This document shows, in pieces, positions 1-12,154 of a stretch of 43,907 nt of DNA. The translations under genes and the position numbers were made by a program. The notes under the pieces are model-generated. The model did not search any database. It saw only the letters and a list, made by a program, of their open reading frames with translations, and was not told the DNA's origin. This DNA comes from Perkinsus marinus ATCC 50983 (Eukaryota > Perkinsozoa > Perkinsida > Perkinsidae), in assembly GCF_000006405.1 (NCBI RefSeq), contig NW_003202174.1, positions 1 to 43,907 on the forward strand. The letters run 5' to 3'. Numbering within the stretch: position 1 is the first letter of the stretch; each line of letters opens with the position of its first letter.

Positions 1-351
1 TCCTCCTCGAACTCGAAAGGGAGTTTCCCGGCGATCTCGATGCTTCAAGACGACATCCACCCTCCTGTCCTTTCTGAACACGGCCGCAACAAAGGTGGGA
101 TCGCTCAAATTGTAGAGGTAGATCGTCATGGAGAAAGCTGTATATCAACGCTGACGAATTCTCGATGTAGCGCAAACTTTAGCGAACCAGCAAATAGCTC
201 TCTGGATTTCCAATTCAATGGTACTCAGTTCGTTCCGAAATTCGGCGGATAACTCAACCAGATTTGCTCTAAACACTTTTTTGAGCAGACTGTATATTGT
301 TCTTGCGACGCGCTCCCCGAATCGGGGACCCCGATAACAAACCCAACGCAT
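1..351 (-). CDS. Possible phospholipase D-like protein, N-terminal part, cut by window edge
   Basis: A minus-strand reading frame starts at 351, about 40 bp beyond the protease stop. One frame gives a segment with IELEIQRAICWFAK; after a frame change within roughly 45 bp another frame gives MTIYLYNLSDPTFVAAVFR followed by a basic stretch and RVDVVLKH. The order (an amphipathic helix with I-x-x-A, a beta strand ending in LYNLSDP, then a helix and an R-V-D-V-V-L strand) resembles the first lobe of PLD/cardiolipin-hydrolase-like enzymes. The HKD catalytic motif would lie outside the window, so the family is not proven. I could not place an intron with correct phase between the two frames, so this may be a frameshifted relic. 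Function is inference only. Confidence 0.25.
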
Positions 352-391
352 CTCCCAATGAGAATGGCATAGAAACTGTTCATATGATACA

Positions 392-1723
392 TTACAGAGA
401 GATGTTCAGTATAGCGGTCAATACTACAGCAACAAACAAACTATAACTACTACTTAGGGCTGCTGCACTCGATAAGGACCTGGGCATTATTCTGCCCTTA
501 ACGGACGCGAAGCCAACTCTTGAATTATCATAATCGTAAACAGTGTAATATGCACGTAGAAATGGATCACCAAGGATCCACTGAGGACCAAATCCACTTC
601 TAAGATGAGGTTGGATGGTGAGGATACATCCATCTACAAACATCATAGCGTATTCATAACCATAGACGGGGAGAGCGATCGTCTCACCATTGGCTCCACG
701 GAGGATAAATGTGATCGTTGGAAGATTCAGAATGTGCTCACAGTCGAAAATGAAGAAGTTGAGTTCAGGAGAATATTCAATAACCGCACCACTCTCCTCC
801 ATGACGAGGAGCATCAAGGCTATCACATCGTCGACATTGCCAGTGATGAGTGATGTACCAGTATCAACTATAGCAAGTCGTCTATCGCCGATGGCTTCCC
901 GACTGCTTCCCGTACTATGGGATCGTCCTTCTCCCACTGTTACAGACTCGAGATCTAAAGTCCACCATGCCTCGAGAAGTATCTTCCAGTACTGGAGTTC
1001 TCCATTAAACTTCGCCTTATCGATCACACCCAATGACATCTCAGATCGAGACCGAGATATATACATACCGAAGAGGTTGCTCGGTATAAGTCCCTGCTCA
1101 TAGAGTTTTGGTACAAAGAGATCACCGCCACTTGCTAAAGCAGGCCAAGCCATACCGAAGATCCCATCATACTGTGCCACATCATACCCGTGGACCGATA
1201 ACTCAACCTCAATCCCAAGACTGAAGTTGTGAACGAGCATCTCACTGTGACCAGAAATGGATAAGGAGGCATGAGTCATGTTGAGCAGAACTCTACCACT
1301 GCCGTAGGAATAAGAGACTTGGCGAGTAGCATCTCCTGTAGCTTCGCATCCGGGGCTAATGAAACATAAATGTTGTGTTTCGCAATCAACACCTTTGGAA
1401 CCCATTCCAGGGATCCACACCACACCGCTTCCTGTGTCGAACATGACTCGGATAAGCTGCCCATTTACGAGTACAGCACCATAATAATACATGTTGAATA
1501 CGTTAGCCAGTGGTACGGTGACCAAGCCCCTCTCACCATCAAGAACAGCGGGCTCCATGCTTGACGAAGTAGACATGAAGTCGGCACCGAGAGTGCTCTT
1601 GTTGCCAACCGTCATGTAGGCGGCGAACTGAGATGGGAGTCGACCGTGATCGGTGGCGTTGCGGGTGACTGCTGCAGCCTCGAGTACCGTGAGCATGCAC
1701 AAGCAGAGGTTAGTGAGGCGCAT
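392..1723 (-). CDS. Pepsin-family (A1) aspartic protease, probably secreted or GPI-anchored
   Basis: An intact single-exon ORF of 443 codons. The two catalytic Asp motifs of family A1 are present: DTGSG at residues 96-100 and DTGTS at 287-291. The flap region carries Y-G-S-G at about 140-143, and the conserved YDGIFGMAWP segment lies near 185-194. The N-terminus is a short hydrophobic stretch (residues 1-19) consistent with a signal peptide, followed by a pro-region of about 50 residues. The last ~25 residues are Ser/Ala-rich and then hydrophobic, as in a GPI-attachment signal or membrane anchor. Cysteines at C114/C119 and C126 suit a secreted fold. The expected role is endopeptidase activity in the secretory pathway or at the surface; substrate unknown. 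It lies in the same orientation as the DAG kinases upstream. The lack of introns is unusual among its neighbours. Confidence 0.92.
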   Translation of the reverse strand: MRLTNLCLCMLTVLEAAAVTRNATDHGRLPSQFAAYMTVGNKSTLGADFMSTSSSMEPAVLDGERGLVTVPLANVFNMYYYGAVLVNGQLIRVMFDTGSGVVWIPGMGSKGVDCETQHLCFISPGCEATGDATRQVSYSYGSGRVLLNMTHASLSISGHSEMLVHNFSLGIEVELSVHGYDVAQYDGIFGMAWPALASGGDLFVPKLYEQGLIPSNLFGMYISRSRSEMSLGVIDKAKFNGELQYWKILLEAWWTLDLESVTVGEGRSHSTGSSREAIGDRRLAIVDTGTSLITGNVDDVIALMLLVMEESGAVIEYSPELNFFIFDCEHILNLPTITFILRGANGETIALPVYGYEYAMMFVDGCILTIQPHLRSGFGPQWILGDPFLRAYYTVYDYDNSRVGFASVKGRIMPRSLSSAAALSSSYSLFVAVVLTAILNISL

Positions 1724-3016
1724 TAGGAGATGACTTAGTTAAACAGGGCAGCAGCCTGTTAGTAGTTAGGATACTCTGAGAAGTTCTACACTGTCACTGC
1801 AACCAAACTCATGCAACAAAGCTGGCAGTCTCTGGAAACACATTCCTGATTCGACACATTTTAACTTGGGAGAGTAGACGTGGCAATAGAGCTAGGACTG
1901 CACGAATGGAGACGATATCGGTAAAACAGGAAGTGATAATACACATGTCTGAGAAGGTGATATTGGCATGAGACTGGACTACGATGGAGCTGGGGAACGC
2001 AAATTAAGAACTTCTCAACTCTTACTGACTCGGCATTTGATCGCAAGTTGCGATGCGCAACCAGCAAGGATTTGGCGACGGTCCAACGAAGCATTCAACT
2101 ACGACCCATTACCACCTGATTGGGCTTACAGAGGCATGTACCTCATACGGCCAACGTAATCGTGTGAGAGCTCGAGACACTCGCACTCACCACCGCAGCT
2201 GTGAGCTATATGATGGCAGTATAGACAGTGATGCGGCGAGTCATGCTCAAGAACTCCCTCCACCTGTCTGTAAAGCATGAAAGTACAGCTCCCTCCCATC
2301 ACCATGATGATCCAACATACGGCGGGTTATACAATGATTATGACCAGCCGAGTAGTGTACCTGATTCGCAACAGTTATGTAGACGACCTCAGCTGATGAT
2401 GTGTTATGATGACATACCTCCCTACAGCTCAGCACCATGCTCTGTACTCCTTGTTACCAGAATTCCAGTTACTCCATCGATAAGCGTTGTAGTGTAGATG
2501 ATGATGAACACGACGATAATCAAGCACTACTGCTCGTTCTGACTTCCGCGCTAAAAGCACCCTACAGCCTCGAGTACTGTATCGACTCAGACCAACAGCC
2601 TAGCGTTATACTAGCATCTGGTGTCCACTGAGCTGTTCGGCGAAGACTAATGACGATATTCATAATAATCCAAGAAAAGCTCCTGGTGGCCCCTCGTAGG
2701 GATCGTTATAGCGGTACACAAACAACCCTGGCCATAACTGCTTACGACAGATACTCTTCTTGGTCACCCGTTGCTAGGACACAGACTATTAACGCAACAC
2801 TGGGATGATCTAACAACACCTCAAAGGACACCAGCAAACCGAACAAATTGAGATAAGTAGTCATGCAAAGTCATGTAAGGAAGAATCGTCAAGTAATACG
2901 ATTGATAGATGTAGGAGTCTCCTACTAGGAGAGCTCACTAGTTTCCTTATTTTTATCCACTGCGCAAGGATTGAATATTCGTAGTAGTACTTCACAGCTC
3001 TTCTCACAGCCCAAGT
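1724..3016. other. Intergenic region between protease start and DGK-1 stop
   Basis: About 1.3 kb with only short ORFs on both strands and no recognisable family motif. It should contain the protease promoter, but I can name no core element. Confidence 0.5.
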
Positions 3017-5375
3017 TCAGCGCCTGCATAACTTGAACCCGAAGAATCCCTTACAAAGCTTGTTGTCAGAGTCAATGCTTTCCTCACTACTCGTAGTCGC
3101 CTTGGGACGACGCTGGGCACCTCTCCGTTTGAGCAGCGGATTCAACCGTTTCTTCTTCTCCTTTTTCTCAAGTACTTCCTCTACGCCGGGACGCGGTTGA
3201 TTGACCAGCACATTGAGACGTTTGTAGTGACTAACAGTAGCGGCCTTAGGGCTAAAGGCGGTAGTGTATTCGCCATCTATCTGGAAATCTACTGGGGTCC
3301 TAGCATCAAGATCAGACCTAAATTCGAAAGTCAATGGTCCTCCAGTTTGATGTAGTCTGTTCCCCGTTGATTTAGCTCGTGCGCCAGCCTAATCAGGATC
3401 ACCGCCAGGATCCTAGGTGAATATGTAGTGGGTCATCACTCACATCGAGCGAGAAGGATGCGACATCGGTGTACATCATCAGCTCTAGCTTCTTGTCACC
3501 AAAGTCCTGCTGCTTATCTTTCAGAGTTTTATCCTATAAGATTACAGAGTTATCCTCCAAGGTTGTTCCTACCAACTATTGATCTTTCTTAAATTCTTTC
3601 ATTCGGGTTGTGAACGCAGTATCAGAGTTGAAAATACGCACAAACACGATAGTTGATACCGTCACGGTATTACCGCGCAATAACAATATAGAGTCAGTTT
3701 ACCTGATAGCCTATGATGGCGGATCCCTTCCCAGACGTGCCTTCCCATATACGTCGACCTCCTGCATAGGTGTAGGTGTTCAGACATATAATTGTGGCGG
3801 CGTTTTCTAAGAAAGTTGAAGATCAGTGTGAATGCAGTACGCATCAACCTACTGGTAAGAGTCATATTCTCGCGTCTCCTAGAGCCTCTCCTACGAGCAA
3901 CGTTAAACAGGAGGTGGCCATCATCCTGAGATGGGTGCTCGAGGTACAGTACACATTACCACCTATGCTCATACTACTACCTTAACCGAATCAAGGAAGC
4001 TCTCCGTACCAACTCTACGTCTAACCGATGTCTTCAGTCCAGCTAGGGCATACCTATTAAGGTGCTCCATACATACATGCACTACTCATGCACTAATATC
4101 ACATAAGGTGATTGCCAGCTCTGCTCCTGGTCCGCTTCTTCTGGAACTCTTTAAGGATGGTAGCATCCACACCGATGGAGAAGTAGTTAGACATCGATTT
4201 GGTGATACTCATAGCATTTTGCTGAACGCGGTGAGCAATGGGAAGAATCAGCCAGCTCGGTGATCCCAATAGACACTACCTTCGGGTCTTCTGAAGTTTG
4301 AATAACCTGCTCTTGAGCTCCTTCAGTGAACCAACCTCCAGGATGGACATCAACTGTGACCTGGAGCATGATGATGATGACATCACCATTTACTGGAGTT
4401 TAGTGATGTACGAAGACAGCAAAGATTATAATAGAGGCTTGGGAGGTGAAACTCCTACTTACTTGCCAGAGGTCAAAATAGTGAACCGAGGCACCGGCCC
4501 AGTGATGTATCCATTGATTCAGGGCTCTGTTACCCTTACCAGGGAGAGTACTATCGATAGTCTTACCCCAACCGAGTGACCTGTGATAAGAATCATATGG
4601 TCGTCAAGGGTTGCCAGCTTACTGTGAAAAGTCATTCCCTGTTCCATAAGGGATGATACCGATAGCAACCTTCTCAAGATTGATGCCAGCTTTAGTCATC
4701 TGTATGATAGCAGTCCACCCCAAGAGCAAACCATGAACTCGTCCTTACAAGATCGACACCCCAAGTAACAGTGCCATCTCCACCTGCTATGACAACCTTC
4801 TCACACCTCTCAGGTGGGCCATTATCAATTGATTTCTTCAATGCCTCGATACCAGCATAAGCTTCGGTGTCACCATTAGCCAATGCAATGATGTCGATCA
4901 TGTTTACCTGGATTCAACAACTGAAGGGGACTCTGCTAGGGTACATACCGTCCATTCATGATAATGATATGGAGTGTCCACAGTGAGCAGTCCCTCAGCC
5001 TTATTCCCACCAGACTTCGGGTTAACTAGGATGAGTATATCGCTGGACAGTTCTTTGCATACCTGATAATGATAGTGGTTGGAGCAGAAATCCAGATAAG
5101 GATGCCTCTATTGGAACTCACGAGAGCATGCCCACCTCTCGCATAGGAGGACACCTCTGCCAGTAATTTTCTCACATTGTAACGGTACGAGAGTTACGAT
5201 CGATAAGTATATCTAGATGATGATCGCTACCTACTTGTAGAGGGTCTGATGATATCAACGGCGTCCCACCTTCTTCAAGAGGGTATTCTTCAACGTGGGA
5301 CAGCAAAGGCTCAGAGGCAGTAGTAAGCACAGTATATTGGCCAACAAGTAGTGCCCAGCAGCATAGGAGGGACAT
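3017..5375 (-). CDS. Diacylglycerol kinase (copy 1), multi-exon, with N-terminal hydrophobic segment
   Basis: Phosphorylates diacylglycerol to phosphatidic acid. The exons carry the DAGK catalytic motifs in order: ILVNPKSGGNKAEG (about 5010-5040), VVIAGGDGTVTWG (about 4760-4800) and IIPYGTGNDFS (about 4640-4670), then SLGWGK. The accessory domain follows: SMSNYFSIGVDAT near 4150-4190, LNTYTYAGGRRIW near 3740-3780, FGDKKLELM near 3480-3510 and PVDFQIDGEY near 3270. The tail is Lys/Arg-rich and ends KLCRR. Introns are short GT-AG. The start at 5375 is chosen because an ATG opens a hydrophobic stretch (MSLLCCWALLVGQY) that joins the kinase exons through a ~32-nt intron at about 5140-5175 in correct phase; this N-terminus is inferred. 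If right, the enzyme is membrane-anchored or enters the ER, unlike copy 2. Tandem paralogue of the gene at 5850-7783. About 475 bp separate the two, with nothing recognisable. Confidence 0.85.
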
Positions 5376-5849
5376 AGTGAAGTGTCGTTGGAGAGGATGG
5401 TACATTGATAACTGATCTATCTTCACAACATATAGGTGAAGGAACAACTCCCTCGAGGGGTATCGGAAATCTGACATCGCTCGAATTGCTGTTGTTTGGA
5501 CTGTGAGAGACTGCCGTCTCGAGTGAGGGCACTATTTTCGAGCGATTCCATTGATAATGATGAATACTCCAGGTATGCGGCATAGCGTATGCCCATATGT
5601 TATGCATGGCCGTGCTGAGAGGGATACTACAGTTTGGTTCAAGCATTCGGTGATAAGATTGAAGGTACACTAACCCAACCATTTGATATGCGATGGCAAC
5701 AACAACAACAATAAGTGTGGTGCTCTCCTTACTCCTCCTGTGTTACAGTAATGGTTTCAAAGGGTACTAATGGTAGATATTGAAATGCACTATCAAGTTG
5801 GGGTAGATATTAATAAGACTTCAAGTTGTGATTCCAGCTCTCCTTGTTA

Positions 5850-7783
5850 TTACTTTTCATTGTTTACCATCACTCTGATATACTGTTTATGGGAAATAGT
5901 GATCTTCTGGGGTCTCCGACATGTATAGAACTCGCCATCTATCTGGAAGTATATCCTAGTATCCTCAGATAAGGTAGATTTGAAGTCCATCTCAATGGGA
6001 CCATGCCCTTGATGTACTCGACGACCGTTGCCAGCCAATGGATACACCTGTAAGAAGTCTGACTCTGTAACTGTGGTTTCTGTAACTATAACGCTACATG
6101 TGATTGCTCCATCCCTATACCCATGAGGCTATTGTATGATACTAATTCTATCATACCATCCCCCATATCTTGTTTCCTCCGGAGTAATCCCTAAGTGAAC
6201 TGTGAGAAGAGGTCCTGGTCATTGTATATGGTATTACCTTATCTGCACCCTTCACAGAGAGCTTCCTAGCCATACTCCATACATCACATCCACTAGCGAA
6301 TGATGGTATATTAACCGCTATTAACGATACAGGATGACCTAAATGGTACAACTCCCACAGAGCTGCATGAATTGTGGTAAAGCCTAGTACTACTACCTAC
6401 CCTGGATATACTTATCATCACCAGTAGATTTGGTCTGAAATATTAGCTCAGTATTATTATCATCATGCTGGTGCTGCTCTCCTCTCCTGCTATCCTCAGG
6501 CGAGAGGCTCTGAAGGGAAGCACGATTCAGACGATGTAAGGACCCCCGATGAGCCACTATCACTACCACAACCCTATCCATTGTTTCCTTTATTTTAGCA
6601 GTCTTCTTGAATAACATCTTCTTAGTCCCCTCCACTCCATACCTATGACCACTTACAGATGTGAGTAGCAATCCATCCTACACTAGTTTATTCACAAATT
6701 GGCTTTTCTTCCTATTCCTATCAAAACCCAATCCCAACCTGGACTCCACACCAGTAGAGAAGTAGTTACACATAGGCTTGATCAACTTCTTTAACTTCCT
6801 ATCGGTAGCATTACCCTACATGGGAGTACATCAATGTTATGTACAAGGTACTACTACCACCTCTGAGTCAGTCTCTGTGAGAGGTACCTTCTTACCACCC
6901 TTAAGTTGGTATATAACTCCACCATCATCATCAAGATCAACCTCCACCTACAACTCGATGAGTATACTAACTCAGCCAAACCGTGCTATCAGGCCTACTA
7001 ACCTTCCATATGTCGAACTTCTTAATAGTGGCAGATAGCCATCGCTTGAGCCACGTTCTAAAGCCACTAAGGCAAGATCCAGGAAAGTCTGATGGTGCTG
7101 ACGGTCCCCACCCCGTGGCTCTGATAGGAGAATATCATGTGTGATAACAGTGTGTAGAGGAGCACCCTAACCTTGAGAAATCATTGCCAGTCCCGAAGGG
7201 TATGATGCCGATACACACTCTATCAGTATTAATTCCATGTTGAATCAACTGACACATAATGATGGCAGTACTCGGCTACCATACCGCCATACTTATCATA
7301 GTACTACCTCTTGCAATACCCACATGACAGTCCCATCCCCACCTGCTACCACTACTCTAACATAATCACCCATAGCGGGCCCTTGGGGTGAATCTAATAG
7401 GTCACGTAGCTGCATAAATGCAGGCTTCTCCCCAGAAGGACCCTCTCTGATATCGAATATTGATACCTACAATGATGCTCATGTATAATGCCGAATCCAC
7501 CGCCTTAGCCGTATTACGTCAGCCTCCAATCCCTTGTCCTGGAATGACATTTTCTCCATACCTAACTTCATTAGCTCCCCTGCTTTATTACCTCCCGATG
7601 TTGGATTGACAAAGATGTACACGCTAGGATACTTAGGGACCTGTTATCAAAGCTATATACTCTACCTGATCCCCCGACCTATACTACAGCAGTCCCTTGT
7701 TTCTTGCTGAGGTATCTCTCAGCAGCTCGAGAGACCACCTTCTTTGGGGACTTGGCAGCTGGGAGGGCAACAGCAGTAGTCAT
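5850..7783 (-). CDS. Diacylglycerol kinase (copy 2), multi-exon
   Basis: Same reaction as its downstream neighbour. The ATG at 7783 opens a short basic N-terminus (MTTAVALPAAKSPKK) and after one intron reaches VYIFVNPTSGGNKAGEL, the first DAGK motif. VVVAGGDGTVMW follows near 7330-7360 and IIPFGTGNDFSR near 7170-7210, with ATGWGPS after the next intron. The accessory domain shows MCNYFSTGVESRLGLGF (about 6715-6770), VNIPSFASGCDVW (about 6270-6315), GDGMIELVSYNSL (about 6120-6160) and IYFQIDGEFY (about 5930-5960). The glycines and Asp of GGDGT are intact, so the enzyme should be active. No C1 or EF-hand domain is visible, giving the compact domain set typical of many protists. Start and stop are supported by continuous phase across the introns I could place; some central introns are uncertain. 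Confidence 0.85.
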
Positions 7784-9037
7784 CCTGCCTTGGGAAAGCC
7801 GCCAAGTAAAACACTACGAAACTCCTTTATATAACTGCCGTATTTAATATTACAACACGATTCAAGTAGCAACAAGATACATTCGATAAACGAGGGAGCA
7901 TAGCAAGGGTATGCTTGCATATATAGTACTCACTACCAACTTACCCTGCTACTACTGGGAAATATATGCTCGGCTCGACGATAACTTCAAGGTCTCGGAG
8001 CCCGGGGAAGCTAACCCCTCTTATGTACCTTATGATTCTCCTACTATATCCCTGACCGACTGCATCATAGATGGGTGAATGTTCAACATTATGGCAAAGA
8101 GTCTACACTACATAGTAAGACCACTAATCACGTGCAAGTGGTTAGAAATAAACTCAACTAATTCTCATAGCATCTACAATGCCAGATGATGGATTCATAA
8201 TGTTAATACTACGTGGTGGTTGTTGTGGGAGCATATCGGACGATATGCCTTCATTCGTTCCCTTCGAAGAGTGATTCACAGAGACTTGACATGTATATTA
8301 CAATAACACCCCTACTCTACCTCTGAGTCAATGGCCTATAGTATTGTCCCTATAACACCACAGCACTACCAATAGTACCATCACGGGCTCATAATACATC
8401 TGACGAATTGTGGTTATGGACCGCATTTCAGGAGTTGCAGCTCCAACATCACAGACCGTAATGTCAGTGTCCAAGCCCAACTGAGGTTAAAATCTCACTG
8501 ACATTAGACCGCTAAAAACTGACGCTTGGTGTTCGAGAGGCAGGGTAGACCTGTAACAAGTTTGAGATATCAGTGCTACACCGAAGTGTTGGGCTGTGGG
8601 GGGGAGGGAGGGGTAGATTATAACAGTCGAACTACTACCATCACCTCCTGATAAGCAATCACTACTAGCCTAACTCACAGCACCACTTGCGGCAGTACGT
8701 CTAAATGTTGCATTTTCGTGCAACAAGTATTGCATTACAACTCAGTGACAAAGATGGATATGCGTACCCGGGTTCGATCCCGGCATATGGAACTTTCTTC
8801 ATGTCGTTTACTAGTGCGAGAATCGCCTTTGGGGTATACGTTAGCCTTTGGTGATTCTTCCTCAACGATCCATCCGTACATTGAGATTATGCCGTCCTCT
8901 CCCGTTGAAATGACATCCCGAGCTTGTCCGTGTGTTCATCATCGTAATACGTGTTTTGTTGTTCATGATGATAGCTCTATTGATATACTATAACTGATTA
9001 CTGGATAGTTGTTACATTTTTCAAGTCACACAGTTCA
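7784..9037. other. Intergenic region upstream of DGK-2 and of the plus-strand gene
   Basis: A likely bidirectional promoter region of about 1.25 kb. I see only short ORFs, a G-rich stretch at about 8596-8613 and a tRNA B-box-like motif near 8769 that does not fold as a tRNA (see rejected items). Confidence 0.45.
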
Positions 9038-10877
9038 ATGACTTGGAGGATAAACAAGTCTAGATCACCATCATCATCAGGAACAGGAACATCATCATCA
9101 TCGAAGTCGGATGAATTCCATGATGCTGCCGAGTACACCAATGATCACCACAATACCACTACAGCACTTCGGCCTTCTCCACAACTTGATGTTAATGACA
9201 GCACGCTACTGCAGAGTAACCGTAGTAGTAGTAGCTCGATAGAGCTATCAGAGCTTGGAATCGTTGATGATACGGCACATGGTGCTCATCATGGTTCGAT
9301 AGTAGTACTACCCGATACCTATTCTAGTGTTATAATGGATTGTGATAGTATAAACGATAGTGGTGGTGGATGTAGTAGTGGGGGATCACCTGATGCTATT
9401 GATACAATGGAACAGGATGATGATCAAAGGAGGCAATGTGGTAGGAGTGTTCATGATGCTCAACGAGTTATTACCGATGAGGAGGGTGGTGTATTGTGGA
9501 GTTTAAAACAGAATCTTATGAATAGGTAATAGTGTGGTATTGTTGGTATGGTGATGCAATAATCCAGTTGTTGTTTCAGAGGATTATCATGGTCTGATCG
9601 TTTACTTGATACAACTGAAGCAGCACTAGATGTCACAGAAAAGGCAGTGGGATTCATATTATCTGACGATAATAATCCGAATACCACTCCATCATCAAAT
9701 ACTGAGGGATCAAAGGGAGCAATAGAAGGGGCCAACACAGTGCCAATAGCAGCAGAAGGGTGCTCATGGATCCTAGCAGCAATTACACGGCGTATTACAC
9801 ACTGATTCAGGAAATCCCATGAGGTGACGGTAGAGGGAGAAGGGCATTCGTTATCAGAGCCAGCAGCAGCATCAGCCCTTAGTGTGGAGGAGTTCACGTC
9901 CAGTGATGAAGACATTCGATCAAGGTAATTACACCGCATCACCATAACATGACCATGGACTCTTTTCAGGTTTCTAAGTGCATCATCGAGTGTATCATCA
10001 TCATCATCACGGACATCATCATCATCATTATCATTATCGCCAAACCCGCTCGCCTCTTTACAGCCATGTGTCATACCTTCATTATCGGGTCCACCACCAG
10101 CCCTCTTACCCGGCCAACGAGTACTATCATTTGCTAGTCAATACTACCAAGAAGGAGTGTTGTTTAGATGAACACGGCACCCAATGATGAGGGTGTTTTA
10201 GAAGAAGCATTACGAAGCATGAAACGCATACGTCTCGATACAGATAGTGCAGGATCTGATGATAGACAACAGGATGATGACTTGGCAGCCTTTGAAGCAC
10301 GCCAACAACTATTGCAGGTCATAACCTATTACCGTTACTAAGAGCAGTGTGACATAGGGTATCGTTTTAGGATGAGGCTGATGCTATGAGTACGATATCT
10401 ACAGCATCCTCTATGAAGAGGGGACGAGCATCAGTACCTATCTCTGGTTACAATGATGATATTATATTGCCTACTTCTCTTGACTACCATCAGGGGCATC
10501 ATAATAATAATGGCCTATGTCGGAGACAGCGGTGGATAAGAGTTCGTGATAGAGTACAACAGGTGTCATCGACTATTTATTGTGCTAGTTGGTCTCAAGT
10601 CAAACACGGCTCTCTAAGGGCCACTGGCTGTGTAGCTGGTATGGCAGCACAAAAGGTCCGCTCAATGGTAGTTGGAGGAGTACCAGTATCATCACCAGAC
10701 GCTACTACTATCACTATTACTGACAACAACCATGGTACATTGTCGCTTGATGGAGGGGTACTACCGCTGGAGAGTGGTGACGCTGGAGAATGTTCCAAGC
10801 ATTCCCAATACTGCTCGGCTGAGTCTGCTAGTAGCTCTTCGGAGACCGGAGGTAGCCCGGACTGCGAGAATCCGTGA
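9038..10877 (+). CDS. Unrecognised Ser/Asp-rich protein, six exons, about 529 aa
   Basis: I do not recognise a family. The model rests on splice phase. Exons 9038-9525, 9580-9759, 9811-9924, 9970-10120, 10168-10317 and 10371-10877 join without a stop, all introns start GT and end AG, and intron lengths are 45-54 bp. The protein is Ser-rich at the N-terminus (runs near residues 10-22 and 65-73), has acidic patches, a serine run encoded by TCA repeats near 9990-10025, and a basic motif LEEALRSMKRIR just after 10200. A more ordered segment with SWSQVKHGS lies near 10580-10620. No signal peptide or membrane segment is obvious; a disordered regulatory or nuclear protein would fit, but that is a guess. 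The 3' end could extend by splicing at 10873 (gtgagg) into downstream exons. A long antisense ORF overlaps and is treated as a shadow. Confidence 0.55.
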
Positions 10878-12154
10878 GGATATCTTACTGTTAATGATCA
10901 GCCTCATGGGAGAGTTCGTTGCTGTTCATAGGCTCTCATCGCCCCAGGATCCATTGCTGAGAGTAATCTTGATAGATTTATTACTGTGCTTCTCTCATCA
11001 GAAGGTATTTGAGAACCAGTGGTTTCCCTTGCTGGACTAGTACACGCTACTGGTGGTGTAGTACTCTCCTCTCTCGTCTCCTTTCCTACGGCTTGGCAGG
11101 ATAACTGAATTGTTATCAGGCCCGATTTGTGTGATTATTATCATTATTATCGTTGTGCACCATCAAAGATGCTTTCTGGTGCATTATGATAATGATTCTA
11201 ATCATCCCCATCCTTTTCTATCTACGTTATCTATAATTCAACCAGGATTTGTTTACAAGTCTACCCTTTTGGTTAACCGCTCCTCTACCAAGGACATAGA
11301 AAACTGATCGGCCAGAGAAGTGTTTGGTATGTTTTCATTCCCTCCACTATCTGCTTGCTTATAACGGTGGCGTCGCAGACCATAGTTAACATGGGTAGTT
11401 TATCAACTATCGCTCGCCATGGCCATCTATCAATATCGGCCAACTGTGGTGGATTCATGCTTTAACGGTCCCCGTCTAACTGTACTGTGTGGGAGAATGG
11501 AGACCATTTGTATTATCATTGGTAACTGCAGTGGGAGAGTTATTCTTTGGATCGTTTCAAGATTGATTGTTATCCATTATCGTGCTGACTACTGTAAAAG
11601 TGCTCCATATTATCGTATTGTTATCGGTTTGTGAATGTACACGTAGCATTAAAACTAACATTGAGCCACATCGCCGATTGGTATGTTGTGTGTTATCGAG
11701 TTCTTCTGACATTGAGAGGTGGAGATGCGACTATCATACTTAGAATATATCTACAACGGGAAGAAGCCTCCGTTGATGAGGGAATATACCAATTGCATCC
11801 AGATAGACTAGTGATTGTGCTTCGCTGAAGATACTGAGGTTTTCGTTATTGAGAGCCAGCACGACTTGTGGATAGTATTCACAGCTGCGTATTGATTTGG
11901 CAACTGCATGCGTTGGCGAGTTTGAATGGTAAGGTCCACTTAAGAACTGTGTCAGTCTATCTAGAAGCGAAATTCAGCGAAAGTGTGACGGACTCAATCA
12001 CAACTGGAGAGCCAGTCCCCGCTGAATGTCGCCTCAGTTTTTCAACCCAACGCTCTTGGATCGGAGGGGCTTTACATTATAAAATCTTGAAAAACACCTC
12101 TTCATACTCAGCACATTTATTCAATCTTAACTCCGAGAACTTCCAATTCCCCCT
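10878..12154. other. Unassigned region
   Basis: Contains several short plus-strand ORFs (for example 11868-12182) without recognisable motifs or convincing splice joins. The first ~160 bp may include alternative 3' exons of the preceding gene. Confidence 0.35.

Noticed and set aside
8765-8795. tRNA B-box-like motif (gggttcgatcccgg)
   Set aside because: The motif matches a pol III B box, but the T-stem has mismatches, no acceptor-stem partner is found 60-90 bp upstream, and no A box or anticodon arm can be drawn.
9460-10074. 204-codon minus-strand ORF
   Set aside because: The overlapping plus-strand gene has five phase-consistent introns. The antisense ORF includes their intron sequence and low-complexity Asp runs from TCA/ATC repeats.
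10672-11040. Plus-strand 122-aa ORF overlapping the Ser/Asp-rich gene
   Set aside because: It runs in another frame through the last exon. Only its 3' part could be a genuine alternative exon, reached through a ~28-nt intron I consider too short to assert.
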